A stretch of DNA of 30,158 nucleotides from a candidate division TM6 bacterium UASB124. Lineage in GTDB: Bacteria > Dependentiae > Babeliae > Babeliales > RVW-14. Both the position numbers and the translations under genes were made by a program. Below are positions 22,393 through 30,158 of this stretch, in pieces. The stretch covers positions 537,304-567,461 of the forward strand of contig LDIV01000001.1 in assembly GCA_001468855.1 (NCBI GenBank), read 5' to 3'. Numbering within the stretch: position 1 is the stretch's first letter; each line of letters begins with the position of its first letter. The notes below the pieces were generated by a model. The model had not been told where the DNA came from. It was given only the letters and a program-made list of their open reading frames with translations, and searched no databases.

Positions 22393-24381
22393 TTATATCA
22401 TCGCTAAAAGCAATGACAACATAGAAATAAGTTTGATCAAAATGTTAAGTGATGGGCCAGAAGTGTCTTTGAATGGATCGCCAACGGTGTCACCAACAAC
22501 AGCTGCGCGGTGAGCATCCGATCCCTTACCGCCCAAATTACCGGCTTCGATATATTTTTTAGCATTATCCCATGCACCACCGGCGTTAGCCATGGTGAGC
22601 GCAAGAACAACACCCGTCAATGTTGCACCGGCAAGAAATCCTCCAAGAGCCATATTACCTTGTGCACCGAACGCAAATTTAATGGTGACTGGTGCAAGTA
22701 TGATAATAAAGCCGGGGAGTAACATTTCAAAAAGAGCTGCGCGGGTGCTAATGCTGATGCAACGGGCATAATCAGGTTCCGCCGTTCCTTCTAACAAGCC
22801 CTTGATTTCAGTAAATTGGCGACGAACTTCCAATACCATCTTCCATGCCGCACGGCTGACTGATCGCATAGTAAAGGCTGAGAGAAGGAATGGTAATGCA
22901 CCACCGATAAAGAATCCTGCAATAACAACAGCATTAAATAGATCAAGGTGATCAATGTGTGCTTCTTGGCAATATGCAGCAAAAATAGCAAGAGCTGCAA
23001 AGACGGCAGAGCCTATTGCAAATCCTTTACCAAGGGCAGCAGTCATATTACCGAGTGAGTCTAATTTATCTGTAATTTTTCGTACGCCGGGACCGTAACC
23101 GGACATTTCAGAAATACCACCGGCGTTATCTGCAATTGGACCGTAAGCATCAACTGACATGGTGATACCGACTGTTGCAAGCATAGATACTGCTGCTAAT
23201 GCAACGCCAAAAAGGTCGCCAAAGTAGGTGAATGAGATGAAGATGATAATTGCTATGGAACAAACAGGAATAACGACTGATTCAAAACCAATTGATAGTC
23301 CATAGATCAAGTTGGTTCCGGCACCTGTTTTTGATGTTTCTGCCAATTTGCGAATTGGTGAACCACTGGTGTAGTAATCAGTAACGAGTCCAATAACGAT
23401 ACCGGCAAATGCTCCAAGTGCAATTGAACCAAAAAGCTTCATATCAAGATTCATGAAATACAGGTATGCATATGAGCCGGCGATGAACAAAATGATTGAA
23501 AGATACGTTGCTTTTTGCAACATTGTTTCAATTTTTGATTTAAATATAAAGCATGAAAAGAATCCGCCAAGTGATGCAACAAGTCCGATAGCGCAAAGCA
23601 TAATAGGCAATGATAGGTATGCTATGTTACCTGCATATTGTGCAATGGCGAGTGCAATTGCACCGACGACTGAACCAACATATGATTCAAAAATATCAGC
23701 ACCCATGCCCGCAGTGTCACCCACACAATCTCCGACGTTATCTGCAATTACAGCAGGATTGCGGGGGTCATCTTCTGGGATACCCATTTCAACCTTACCA
23801 ACCAAATCAGCGCCAACGTCGGCAGCTTTTGTGTAAATACCGCCACCAACACGGGCAAAGAGTGCAATGGAGCTTGCGCCAAATCCATAGCAAGTAAGAA
23901 TGTTAATGAGGTCGTAATTGGAATTTTGTGCGAAGAGGAAAAAGAGAATTCCGAGTCCTAAAAGGCCAAGGCTTGCAACCAAAAATCCCATAACAGCCCC
24001 ACCCATAAGTGCTGTTAGGAATGCAGAGCGTTCGCCATGATTTTTAGCGGCTACGGTTGTTGTTTCATTGGCTCTAGTTGCTGCGCGCATACCGATGTAA
24101 CCTGCAAACATTGAGGATAATGCACCTATTGCATAGGCAATAGCTGCTATCGAATTAAAAATATTTGCAAGAGCAGCACATGCAAGAATTATGACAAGAA
24201 CTAGGATGCTGTACTCTTGACGCAAAAAGGTCATTGCGCCTTTACGTATCAGATCAGCGATACGTGCTGATTTTTTGTCAGGGTTTTTATATTGTGCAAC
24301 AATGCGATATGCAACGGCAGTGAAAATAATACCAAGTAGCGATATACCTGAGAACGCTACGAGATAATGTAGGATATCCAT
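22393..24381 (-). CDS. hppA: Membrane-bound ion-pumping pyrophosphatase, K+-dependent type
   Basis: This enzyme hydrolyses pyrophosphate and pumps H+ or Na+ out through an inner-membrane homodimer. The 662-residue protein is hydrophobic throughout (about 16 helices) and carries the family's signatures: [29 protein letters not shown] (Asp214, Asp218 and Asp222 bind Mg-PPi), [15 protein letters not shown], and the C-terminal [14 protein letters not shown] and [14 protein letters not shown]. In [10 protein letters not shown] the residue at the K+-determining position is Ala, as in K+-dependent enzymes (Lys in K+-independent ones). FESYVGS places a Glu where the Thermotoga Na+-pump has its gate Glu. 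Na+ pumping, perhaps with H+, is therefore the better guess, but is not proven. GAGAGG precedes the ATG. The transcript likely starts from the TATAAT noted below. Confidence 0.95.
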   Translation of the reverse strand: MDILHYLVAFSGISLLGIIFTAVAYRIVAQYKNPDKKSARIADLIRKGAMTFLRQEYSILVLVIILACAALANIFNSIAAIAYAIGALSSMFAGYIGMRAATRANETTTVAAKNHGERSAFLTALMGGAVMGFLVASLGLLGLGILFFLFAQNSNYDLINILTCYGFGASSIALFARVGGGIYTKAADVGADLVGKVEMGIPEDDPRNPAVIADNVGDCVGDTAGMGADIFESYVGSVVGAIALAIAQYAGNIAYLSLPIMLCAIGLVASLGGFFSCFIFKSKIETMLQKATYLSIILFIAGSYAYLYFMNLDMKLFGSIALGAFAGIVIGLVTDYYTSGSPIRKLAETSKTGAGTNLIYGLSIGFESVVIPVCSIAIIIFISFTYFGDLFGVALAAVSMLATVGITMSVDAYGPIADNAGGISEMSGYGPGVRKITDKLDSLGNMTAALGKGFAIGSAVFAALAIFAAYCQEAHIDHLDLFNAVVIAGFFIGGALPFLLSAFTMRSVSRAAWKMVLEVRRQFTEIKGLLEGTAEPDYARCISISTRAALFEMLLPGFIIILAPVTIKFAFGAQGNMALGGFLAGATLTGVVLALTMANAGGAWDNAKKYIEAGNLGGKGSDAHRAAVVGDTVGDPFKDTSGPSLNILIKLISMLSLLLAMI

Positions 24382-24422
24382 GCGAAACCTCTCTTGGACA
24401 TGATATAAAGATGAAACATATG

Positions 24423-24428
24423 ATTATA
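24423..24428 (-). promoter_or_regulatory. Candidate -10 element for hppA
   Basis: The minus strand reads CGGTATAATCAT, an exact TATAAT 41 bases upstream of the hppA ATG. A -35 hexamer at the right distance is poor (GACTTA-like). The rest of the 201-base divergent gap up to 24582 shows no gene or riboswitch that I can identify. Confidence 0.4.
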
Positions 24429-24582
24429 CCGATAAAAACTAAAATATAAGTCTAGGGAGTGTCTGTGTTTTTGTAAAGTGAAAGCCTTAGAAAACGTCTG
24501 AATATCAAGATTATTGATTGTTACCTCTCGTTTGGCGTATGACTGGATATTATCAAATGAAAATTATAAGAGTTAAGGGGAT

Positions 24583-27324
24583 GTGGGAATCGAAAGAATT
24601 TCAATGAAAAATAACAAAGATAACGCTCGAAATACTTGGTGGAGGATGGGTATTGATGACGTTTGTGCCGCATTGGTAACAGACGCCAATCGTGGACTTG
24701 ATACCAAAGAAGTTCATCGTCGTTTGGGTATACATGGTCCTAATCGATTACCTGAAAATGTACGAGCTACTGCGCTTGGCCTTTTTATTCATCAATTTGA
24801 AAGTGTTATCATTTGGGTATTGATAGGGGCCCTGTTGATTGCCGGAATAATGGGTGATTGGTTTGATGTTGTTGCCATTGGTGTAATCGTTCTTCTTAAT
24901 GCAATTATTGGCTTTATACAAGAATATTCTGCAGAGCATTCTCTTGCGGTATTACGTAAGTTGATGGTGCCTATATCTCGTGTTGTTAGGCAGGGTGATA
25001 TTCGGCAGGTGCCGTCTTTTGATCTTGTTCCCGGTGATCTTGTGCTACTTGAGCCTGGAGATGTTGTGCCGGCTGATGGGCGAATTATTTATTCATTGCA
25101 ATTGATGATACAAGAAGCAGCCTTAACGGGTGAATCTCATGCAGTTGGTAAGATAAGTGATGCTTTATCAGGAACAACTCTTGCGCTTGGTGACCAAAAA
25201 AACATGGTTTTTATGGGAGCTACGGTTGTCTCGGGTAAGGGACATATGATTGTTACCGGGACCGGTATAAAAACCGAGTTGGGATCTATAGCTCAGGTGC
25301 TTGAGCAGGCAACTGAGCCGCTAACGCCATTGCAAGTACAGCTTGATAGAGTAGGCAGGCAGCTTGCCGTTTTATGCCTTGGTATAGTTGCTGTAATTTT
25401 TGTTGTTGGCATATTACGTGGGCATGCCTTAATACCTATGTTTTTAAGTGCGGTAAGCCTTGCTGTTGCTGCAATTCCTGAAGGTCTGCCGGCCGTGGTG
25501 ACTATTACGCTTGCCCTTGGCGTACGAAGAATGGCCAAGCGCAATGCTCTTATTCGTCGTTTACCATCGGTTGAAACATTAGGCTGTGCGACTGTAATTT
25601 GTACAGATAAAACAGGGACGTTAACTCAAAATGAGATGACAGTCAGGAAAATATGGGTTAATGAGACAGAATTTTCTGTCTCCGGTGTTGGATATGCACC
25701 GCAAGGAACCTTTCAAGTTGGTGATCATGTTATTAATCCACGACAATATAACGAGTTGCTTTATGCATTGCGTATTGGTGCATTGTGTAATAATGCAGAA
25801 ATTTATTGTGATCAAACAACATGGAAGGTTGTTGGTGACCCAACAGAGGGAGCGTTGCTTACGGCTGCTGCAAAAGCCGGTCTTGAAAAACAACCATTGA
25901 TACGAGAGTACAAAATTCTTGGAGAAATCCCTTTTGATTCTGAACGTAAGAGGATGAGTGTTATTGTTGATGGTCCAATGGGGACTCAGTTGTTGATAAA
26001 AGGAGCGCCGGATATTCTTTTGGAACGTTCGGTTGCCATGTTGAAACAGGGAGAGATTGTTGCTCTTACTGCAGATATAAAAAAACGTATTGCTACGGCT
26101 AATGAAAAACTTGCAAGCCAAGCCTTACGTGTGCTTGCTGTTGCATATACTAATGTTTCTAAGGATGTTTCTTTGCACAACCTGCTTGAACAAGATCTGA
26201 TTTTTGTTGGTCTTGTCGCCATGATGGATCCTCCTCGTCCTGAAGTTTTTAAAGCTATTGAAGTATGTAAAAAGGCCGGAATTAAGCCGATTATGATTAC
26301 CGGTGATCATAAACAGACAGCTATTGCAATAGCAAAAGAATTACACATAATGAGCGACAGTGATAAGGCGGTTAGCGGTGTTGAGCTTGATGCATTGGAT
26401 GATGATGCATTTAAAAAAATCATACATATGATTTCTGTCTACGCTCGCGTATCTGCTGATCATAAGATGCGTATTGTCAAAGCGTTAAAAGAACTTGGAC
26501 ATATTGTTGCTATGACTGGCGATGGAGTTAATGATGCGCCCGCAATAAAAATTGCTGATGTCGGTATTGCCATGGGCCTTGCAGGTACTGAGGTGACCAA
26601 GGAGGCCTCAGACATGGTTATAACTGATGATAACTTTGCTTCTATTGTGCATGCGGTTGAGCAAGGAAGAGGCGTTTATGACAATATTGTTAAGTTTATT
26701 AATTATTTATTGTCATCAAATATTGCTGAATTGTTACTTGTTTTTATGAGCACAATTATCGGCCTTACCGATCGTAACGGTAATGTGTATATTGCGCTGT
26801 TACCCGTTCATTTATTGTGGTTAAATTTAATAACGGATGGGTTACCGGCTCTAGCTCTTGGTGTTGATCCATTAAATCCACGTGCAATGAATAAACCTCC
26901 ACGTAAAGCGTCTGAGCCTATTTTACATTTCAGATTTACACTGCATTTATTTGTTATGGGGGCATTGATGGCGATAAGTGCGTTATTAGCCGGTTATTAT
27001 GGTCTTAGGTCATCACTTGCGTTGGCGTACACCATGACACTTACCGCTCTTGTTATGCTCGAAATTGTTCGTGTTTATATGGTCCGTTCTTTGTACCATA
27101 TGAAAATGTGGTCGAATATGTGGCTTACGGGTGCGCTTGCTCTATCGTTTGGACTGCAGCTTGCCATTGTGTATGTTCCATCGTTACAAATTATTTTTAA
27201 AACGGTTAGGTTGGGTTTGTTTGATTGGTTTCTCATTGTAATCATTGTTGCTATTACCTGGCTAATCGGAACACTTATACAAAAAATATTTTTTCTAAGA
27301 AAAGATTGTATTAGAGGTTTTTAA
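24583..27324 (+). CDS. Ca2+-type P-type ATPase (P2A, SERCA/PMR1-like)
   Basis: A 913-residue cation pump of the inner membrane. It has the actuator loop TGES at 182-185, the phosphorylated Asp342 in CTDKTGTLTQNEMT, KGAPD in the nucleotide-binding domain, GDGVNDAP at 646-653, and about ten transmembrane helices. Transport-site residues match Ca2+ pumps: PEGLP in TM4 (Glu300), SSNIAE in TM5 (Asn713, Glu716), and NLITDGLPA in TM6 (Asn748, Asp752). These correspond to the SERCA site I and II ligands, so Ca2+ (or Mn2+) export is likely. The annotated start is a GTG preceded closely by AAGGGG. ATG 24604 is an equally possible start and would remove 7 residues. The stop codon overlaps the run-in to the next gene, so the two are co-transcribed. 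Confidence 0.9.
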   Translation: MGIERISMKNNKDNARNTWWRMGIDDVCAALVTDANRGLDTKEVHRRLGIHGPNRLPENVRATALGLFIHQFESVIIWVLIGALLIAGIMGDWFDVVAIGVIVLLNAIIGFIQEYSAEHSLAVLRKLMVPISRVVRQGDIRQVPSFDLVPGDLVLLEPGDVVPADGRIIYSLQLMIQEAALTGESHAVGKISDALSGTTLALGDQKNMVFMGATVVSGKGHMIVTGTGIKTELGSIAQVLEQATEPLTPLQVQLDRVGRQLAVLCLGIVAVIFVVGILRGHALIPMFLSAVSLAVAAIPEGLPAVVTITLALGVRRMAKRNALIRRLPSVETLGCATVICTDKTGTLTQNEMTVRKIWVNETEFSVSGVGYAPQGTFQVGDHVINPRQYNELLYALRIGALCNNAEIYCDQTTWKVVGDPTEGALLTAAAKAGLEKQPLIREYKILGEIPFDSERKRMSVIVDGPMGTQLLIKGAPDILLERSVAMLKQGEIVALTADIKKRIATANEKLASQALRVLAVAYTNVSKDVSLHNLLEQDLIFVGLVAMMDPPRPEVFKAIEVCKKAGIKPIMITGDHKQTAIAIAKELHIMSDSDKAVSGVELDALDDDAFKKIIHMISVYARVSADHKMRIVKALKELGHIVAMTGDGVNDAPAIKIADVGIAMGLAGTEVTKEASDMVITDDNFASIVHAVEQGRGVYDNIVKFINYLLSSNIAELLLVFMSTIIGLTDRNGNVYIALLPVHLLWLNLITDGLPALALGVDPLNPRAMNKPPRKASEPILHFRFTLHLFVMGALMAISALLAGYYGLRSSLALAYTMTLTALVMLEIVRVYMVRSLYHMKMWSNMWLTGALALSFGLQLAIVYVPSLQIIFKTVRLGLFDWFLIVIIVAITWLIGTLIQKIFFLRKDCIRGF

Positions 27325-27338
27325 TGAAAGGAGATTTT

Positions 27339-27530
27339 ATGTTGGATAATTGTACATATAACACCGTCAAACTTATGCATGACTTGAGTGGACTGGCATG
27401 GTTTTTGAAGAATTTTTGTCAAAAGGATGTCAAAGCATGCCGATCAAAAAAGTGTCAAAAACTTTTCATGCAGATTCAAAATGATTTGGAAAAAAATATT
27501 GCGCTTCTTGAAAAATCGTTGAAGAAATAG
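27339..27530 (+). CDS. Small Cys-containing helical protein coupled to the Ca2+-type ATPase
   Basis: A 63-residue cytoplasmic protein, mostly helical, with no known family that I recognise. I place the start at ATG 27339 because a strong SD (AAAGGAG, 27327-27333) lies 5 bases upstream. The ATG at 27324, which overlaps the ATPase TAA, would place the SD inside the gene. The sequence has four cysteines (NC, FC, AC, KC). The pair in ACRSKKC (CX5C) is followed by a Lys/Glu-rich helix ending in LLEKSLKK. It lies 14 bases after the pump gene and has no other partner, so a regulatory, metal-sensing or scaffold role for the pump is plausible but inferred. Confidence 0.7.
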   Translation: MLDNCTYNTVKLMHDLSGLAWFLKNFCQKDVKACRSKKCQKLFMQIQNDLEKNIALLEKSLKK

Positions 27531-27607
27531 CGTCAAGATTTTTGGGGTGCTTAATCTAAGCCCGTTTGCGATCCGTATATCAAGTCGCTATAGTTGGCTA
27601 TGAAAAA

Positions 27608-27644
27608 GTAAATATACCACCGACAAGGTCGGTGGTATATTTAC
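27608..27644 (-). terminator. Perfect 17-bp hairpin with a minus-strand T-tail
   Basis: Arms 27608-27624 and 27628-27644 pair perfectly around a 3-base loop. On the minus strand the stem is followed by TTTTTC, the form of an intrinsic terminator. It ends either the MFS transcript or a former transposase gene in the IS remnant next to it. On the plus strand it could also block read-through from the ATPase operon. The bases 27531-27607 hold nothing else I can support. Confidence 0.7.
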
Positions 27645-27849
27645 AAACGAGGTGTTATTGAATCTGTTAATGAGATCCTCAAAAGCTCCTGCCAAATAGA
27701 ACATTCAAGATATAGAAGTTCAGTCAATTTTTTTAATAAACCTAATTGCAGGTTTTGTTACTTATTCATTTTGTGAAAAAAAACTATCGATCAAATGTAG
27801 TTTGCGATCAGATAATCTTATTGCTTGTTTTTGATAACTCCGAACTCAC
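27641..27849 (-). mobile_element. Internally deleted insertion-sequence remnant (left flank)
   Basis: The end block 27806-27849, read on the minus strand, matches 29892-29939 on the plus strand. GTGAGTTCGGAGTT and GCAATAAGATTATCTGATC are shared exactly, with a variable middle. Inside, a short open stretch (27757-27641, minus) reads LTELLYLECSIWQELLRISL and ends at TAA next to the terminator hairpin. This could be a transposase C-terminus, but I cannot confirm the family. The reading is an IS whose 5' end and 3' end remain and whose middle is lost, pointing away from the MFS gene. Confidence 0.55.
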
Positions 27850-27943
27850 GTTAACATAGCGTCTATCACCTTATTGTTTTTTAGTAAATTTTGGAGAAGG
27901 ACGCTTATCTTTTCAAGAATTTTCAAATCCCGAACTCACGTTA
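27840..27943. repeat. Direct repeat CCGAACTCACGTTA, two copies 90 bp apart
   Basis: The 14-base block occurs at 27840-27853 and 27930-27943. The first is the outer tip of the IS remnant. The second contains the TGA stop of the MFS gene (27936-27938 on the minus strand). The 76 bases between them hold no gene. The arrangement suggests repeated insertion or slippage at the IS tip, which may have reset the MFS C-terminus. Confidence 0.6.
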
Positions 27944-29126
27944 GCTTAATCACAAACATGATAATTGATGCTATAAGCGCCAATATACCAGCAAAGCCAA
28001 ATCCAAATGCAACGGATACATAAGTCCAAAGAAAGCCAATCACACTGCTTGAAATAAAAAGACCCATACCAACAACTGCACTCATTACGCCATATCCAGC
28101 ACCACGCTGACGTTCTCCGATAAGTATTGCTGCAAGCGCAGGCTGTGACGATTCAACGGTAGCTGTATAAACACCGTTTAAGAAAAAAAGCACTCCTAAG
28201 AACAAAAGCGAATAATTTGCATAAATAAAGCCCAAACACAAAAATCCAAAAATCATATATGCAGTTGCAAGAAATATCTTTTTATCGTATCGATCGGCCA
28301 GAATACCAATAGGATATCCCACAATAGCGTAGATTACATTGCTAAATGCATAAAGACCAGCAGCTATTGTTCCTGCAACAATTGTTCCATGTGCATTGGT
28401 AAGAAGTTCTTGCGCTCGTAAAATGAGTAGGGTAGGTGCAAAATTTGAAAGACTGAATATGCCAACAGGAAGAAGAAAAGTAAGGAACCGAGGAGAAAGA
28501 TTTCGTGTGCTTTGCCAAACATTGCTCTTGTCTGGAATTGTGCATTTTTCTTTAACGATGAAGCTTATGGCTAAAAAAGCACAAATTCCTGGTACAAGTG
28601 AAATAAGAAAGATTACTCTGATTGGAATACGAGAAAGAAGCAGAAAGGCAACAATTGGCCCTATAACTGCACCAATTGTGTTCATGGTTCGATGGAAAGC
28701 AAAAGCGCGACCAATTGTAGATATATTGGTAGATTCAGAAAGAAGTGCGTCACGTACGGGTGAGCGAATTGACCATCCAATCCAACCAAAAGTTCTTCCA
28801 AGCAATACATGCCACCAATTTGTAGCAAGTGCAAAGCTTCCTTTGCTAACAGAGGTAATAAGATATCCTAACGCTGCAAGCCCCTTACGTTTTCCAATAC
28901 GATCGCTATACCATCCAGCCCATACTTCAAATATAGTAGATGCACCATCGGCAACCCCCTCAATAAATCCCAAAGCAAAAGCTGGTGCGCCAAGAGTTGT
29001 GGCTAGAAAAATTGGAAGGACGGCCGTTGCCATTTCATGATTTACATCACTAAAAAAGCTGGCCAATCCCATTCCAAGAATGTTGCGATTTAACCAACCT
29101 TTTTTTGAAGCAGTTTGATTCTTCAT
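27936..29126 (-). CDS. Major facilitator superfamily transporter
   Basis: A 396-residue inner-membrane transporter with about 12 helices. The N-half has FFSDVNHEMATAVLPIFLA, the MFS motif-A-like loop GWYSDRIGKRKG, and a conserved helix block GWIGWSIRSPVRDALLSES followed by GRAFAFHRTMNTIGAVIGP. The C-half repeats the motif-A loop as GILADRYDKK. This pattern occurs in a poorly characterised bacterial MFS group often annotated as drug or metal efflux. The substrate cannot be inferred. An AAGGAGG SD lies 5 bases before ATG 29126. The gene is 21 bases downstream of crcB and probably in the same transcript. Its last residues (IKLT) and stop fall inside an IS-tip repeat, so the native C-terminus may be altered. 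Confidence 0.85.
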   Translation of the reverse strand: MKNQTASKKGWLNRNILGMGLASFFSDVNHEMATAVLPIFLATTLGAPAFALGFIEGVADGASTIFEVWAGWYSDRIGKRKGLAALGYLITSVSKGSFALATNWWHVLLGRTFGWIGWSIRSPVRDALLSESTNISTIGRAFAFHRTMNTIGAVIGPIVAFLLLSRIPIRVIFLISLVPGICAFLAISFIVKEKCTIPDKSNVWQSTRNLSPRFLTFLLPVGIFSLSNFAPTLLILRAQELLTNAHGTIVAGTIAAGLYAFSNVIYAIVGYPIGILADRYDKKIFLATAYMIFGFLCLGFIYANYSLLFLGVLFFLNGVYTATVESSQPALAAILIGERQRGAGYGVMSAVVGMGLFISSSVIGFLWTYVSVAFGFGFAGILALIASIIMFVIKLT

Positions 29127-29147
29127 ACCCCTCCTTGTTATATCATT

Positions 29148-29525
29148 CTATTGAAGTATTCGGACCATTTTCATTCCAATGAAAAAGCTTACTATGCTAC
29201 AACAAACGCTTAATATTGTGTAATAGGTAGTAGTGTCATAAAGATCTTTTTCAACTAGGTTTCCAATTTCTAAGGTAAATGCGGAAAACGTCGTGAACCC
29301 ACCTAAAAAGCCAGGCATAATAAAAGAACGAATAATCATGTTGGGAACATAAAGATATAACAACTCTGATAGTGAGCCCATCATAAAACATTCTAGAACA
29401 TTCACTACAAGAATCGGAAAGGGGATATTGCCAAATATGAAATCTGGCATAACCTTGCTAATTAAAACACGTAAGATTGCACTCAATGCCCCTCCTGAAT
29501 CAATTGCCATGTAACATGTCAACAT
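29148..29525 (-). CDS. crcB: CrcB/Fluc fluoride channel
   Basis: CrcB exports fluoride as a small dual-topology dimer in the inner membrane. The 125-residue protein has four hydrophobic segments and the family blocks in order: GGALSAILR (usually GGxxGAxxR), PILVVNVLECFMMG (usually VNxxGSFxxG), and GFLGGFTTFSAFTLE with the Na+-site and Phe-box region (TTFS). Gly is changed to Ser in the first block and to Glu in the second. The second change puts an acidic residue on the helix near the pore and is unusual. The core GGFTTFS motif is intact. TGAGG precedes ATG 29525. No fluoride riboswitch-like sequence is visible upstream, so expression may be constitutive. Confidence 0.88.
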   Translation of the reverse strand: MLTCYMAIDSGGALSAILRVLISKVMPDFIFGNIPFPILVVNVLECFMMGSLSELLYLYVPNMIIRSFIMPGFLGGFTTFSAFTLEIGNLVEKDLYDTTTYYTILSVCCSIVSFFIGMKMVRILQ

Positions 29526-29643
29526 ATAAACCTCAATACGTTTAATATCATCAAAGAATCAAAAAAACATTAAAAATGTATCTTTAATTTGCATCGTTTG
29601 TCTATGATTTGAATTATGATCCTAGTTATGAAAGGAAAATGCA

Positions 29644-29874
29644 ATGAATGAGATACCAGATGCAATGCAAGCCATTCTGCCTATAATTTTAATTTTCAGT
29701 TTTATGGGCGCAATATCTGCGTTTCTTATCTCTTACCAAGAATATCGCAAGCACTTTTATGACACACGGCAACCATTTAGAATGGCTTTACAAACTGCGT
29801 TTTTTGCATTTTTCTTTTTTGTTTTTTTTAGTATATTTATAGGCTTTTTAATTAAAAAGTCATTGCTCAATTGA
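29644..29874 (+). CDS. Small two-helix membrane protein
   Basis: A 76-residue protein with two clear transmembrane segments: ILPIILIFSFMGAISAFLIS at about 11-30, and FFAFFFFVFFSIFIGFLI at about 53-70. The latter is strikingly Phe-rich. A basic loop (SYQEYRKHFYDTRQPFRMA) joins them and there is a short KKSLLN tail. AAAGGA lies 7 bases before the ATG. It is divergent from crcB and sits inside the segment bounded by inverted IS-end repeats. I do not recognise a family. It may be an accessory protein or cargo of the cassette. Confidence 0.65.
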   Translation: MNEIPDAMQAILPIILIFSFMGAISAFLISYQEYRKHFYDTRQPFRMALQTAFFAFFFFVFFSIFIGFLIKKSLLN

Positions 29875-29891
29875 TAAAATCTTTAATTAGT

Positions 29892-29939
29892 GTGAGTTCG
29901 GAGTTTCCATAAAAACAGAGGCAATAAGATTATCTGATC
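29892..29939 (+). repeat. IS terminal sequence (right flank), inverted relative to 27806-27849
   Basis: It begins GTGAGTTCGGAGTT and ends GCAATAAGATTATCTGATC, both identical to the reverse complement of the left-flank block, and includes a 4-base length difference in the middle. It precedes a probable transposase start by 55 bases, so it is most simply the upstream end of that IS. Confidence 0.7.
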
Positions 29940-29993
29940 AGGACTTATGCACTAGCTTAAAGTTATATCCAGATCTTGATTTTTCATGTAAAG

Positions 29994-30158
29994 ATGCCCC
30001 GTTCAGAACAATATGTTGATACATTATTACTTTGCATTGATAAAAAAGTTTGCACAAATATGGCAAAAGAAATGAATACGTCACATGATTCGATGTATCG
30101 CAACTTTGATAATCCGATTGAAAATGCAAAGGCGCTACTTGATGATCTCAAAACAATG
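29994..30158 (+). CDS. Probable DDE-type transposase, N-terminal part (runs off window)
   Basis: An open frame of 55 codons to the window edge, beginning MPRSEQYVDTLLLCI and containing NMAKEMNTSHDSMYRNFDNP. The 'SHDxxYR(F/N)' phrase, a helix-turn-helix-like stretch and the following acidic helix resemble the N-termini of IS4-like or related DDE transposases ('isHDkitRfL'). The catalytic DDE residues would lie outside the window. There is no clear SD before the ATG (GTAAAG only), and the frame is closed about 14 codons upstream. The adjacent end repeat supports mobile-element identity. The exact IS family is uncertain. Confidence 0.6.
   Translation, partial: MPRSEQYVDTLLLCIDKKVCTNMAKEMNTSHDSMYRNFDNPIENAKALLDDLKTM

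Noticed and set aside
25621..26121. A 166-residue minus-strand frame inside the P-type ATPase
   Set aside because: It is antisense to conserved catalytic regions of the ATPase, with no RBS and no recognisable motif.
28396..29040. A 214-residue open frame on the plus strand opposite the MFS gene
   Set aside because: It is Arg/Pro-rich and low in hydrophobic structure, lies entirely antisense to a well-supported transporter, and has no SD. It is a shadow frame.
29526..29640. A fluoride riboswitch upstream of crcB
   Set aside because: None of the conserved GGxGAUGG/GCUCU-like pseudoknot elements could be found between the crcB and small membrane protein starts.

Overview
The window is an AT-rich bacterial chromosome segment with tightly packed genes on both strands, small tail-to-tail overlaps, and one disturbed accessory zone. 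No rRNA or taxonomic marker is present, so the host can only be inferred. An F-box-like gene, many signal-peptide-bearing orphan proteins, tandem secreted paralogs, a K+-dependent-type membrane pyrophosphatase and dispersed IS200/IS605 debris suggest a host-associated Gram-negative-type bacterium. Candidatus Dependentiae (TM6) / Babeliae is my best guess, as an inference and not a demonstration. TAG is used as a normal stop, so the code looks standard for that codon.

Layout. 1-360: a dead IS200/IS605 tnpA and its right-end hairpin. 445-2635: two tandem, paralogous exported proteins of unknown function. 2672-4076 (minus): glutamate racemase murI and a previously unrecognised decayed gene. 4186-11500: an MsbA-type ABC exporter, PEP synthase, a GT-B glycosyltransferase, rsmA and an exported beta-rich orphan. 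11617-11987: tmRNA (ssrA) encoding the tag ANFNHAQVAAVA. 12088-14083: the accessory zone, with a His-rich 49-residue microprotein, a second dead IS200/IS605 copy, the 3' stump of an ABC ATPase cut at Walker B, an orphan RBS/start, an F-box gene whose signal peptide lies out of frame, palindromic repeats and an inverted IS left-end relic. 14093-18341 (minus): a 1193-residue MscS-superfamily channel overlapping a RecO-like gene. 18483-22256: an MltA-like lytic transglycosylase facing a NagZ-NamZ (GH3-DUF1343/GH171) fusion. 22393-27530: membrane pyrophosphatase, then a divergent Ca2+-type P-type ATPase with a small Cys-containing partner. 27608-30158: an MFS transporter, a CrcB fluoride channel and a small membrane protein between inverted IS-end repeats. 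The right end is the start of a probable transposase.

How they fit together. murI makes D-Glu for peptidoglycan. The MltA-like enzyme and the NagZ-NamZ fusion together could cleave glycan strands and then strip them from the non-reducing end, a compact turnover or recycling pair. The pyrophosphatase, Ca2+-type ATPase, MscS channel, CrcB and MFS protein form a large share of membrane ion and solute homeostasis. The most notable items are the NagZ-NamZ fusion, the F-box gene with its displaced signal peptide, the IS-flanked transporter cassette, and several genes caught in early decay.
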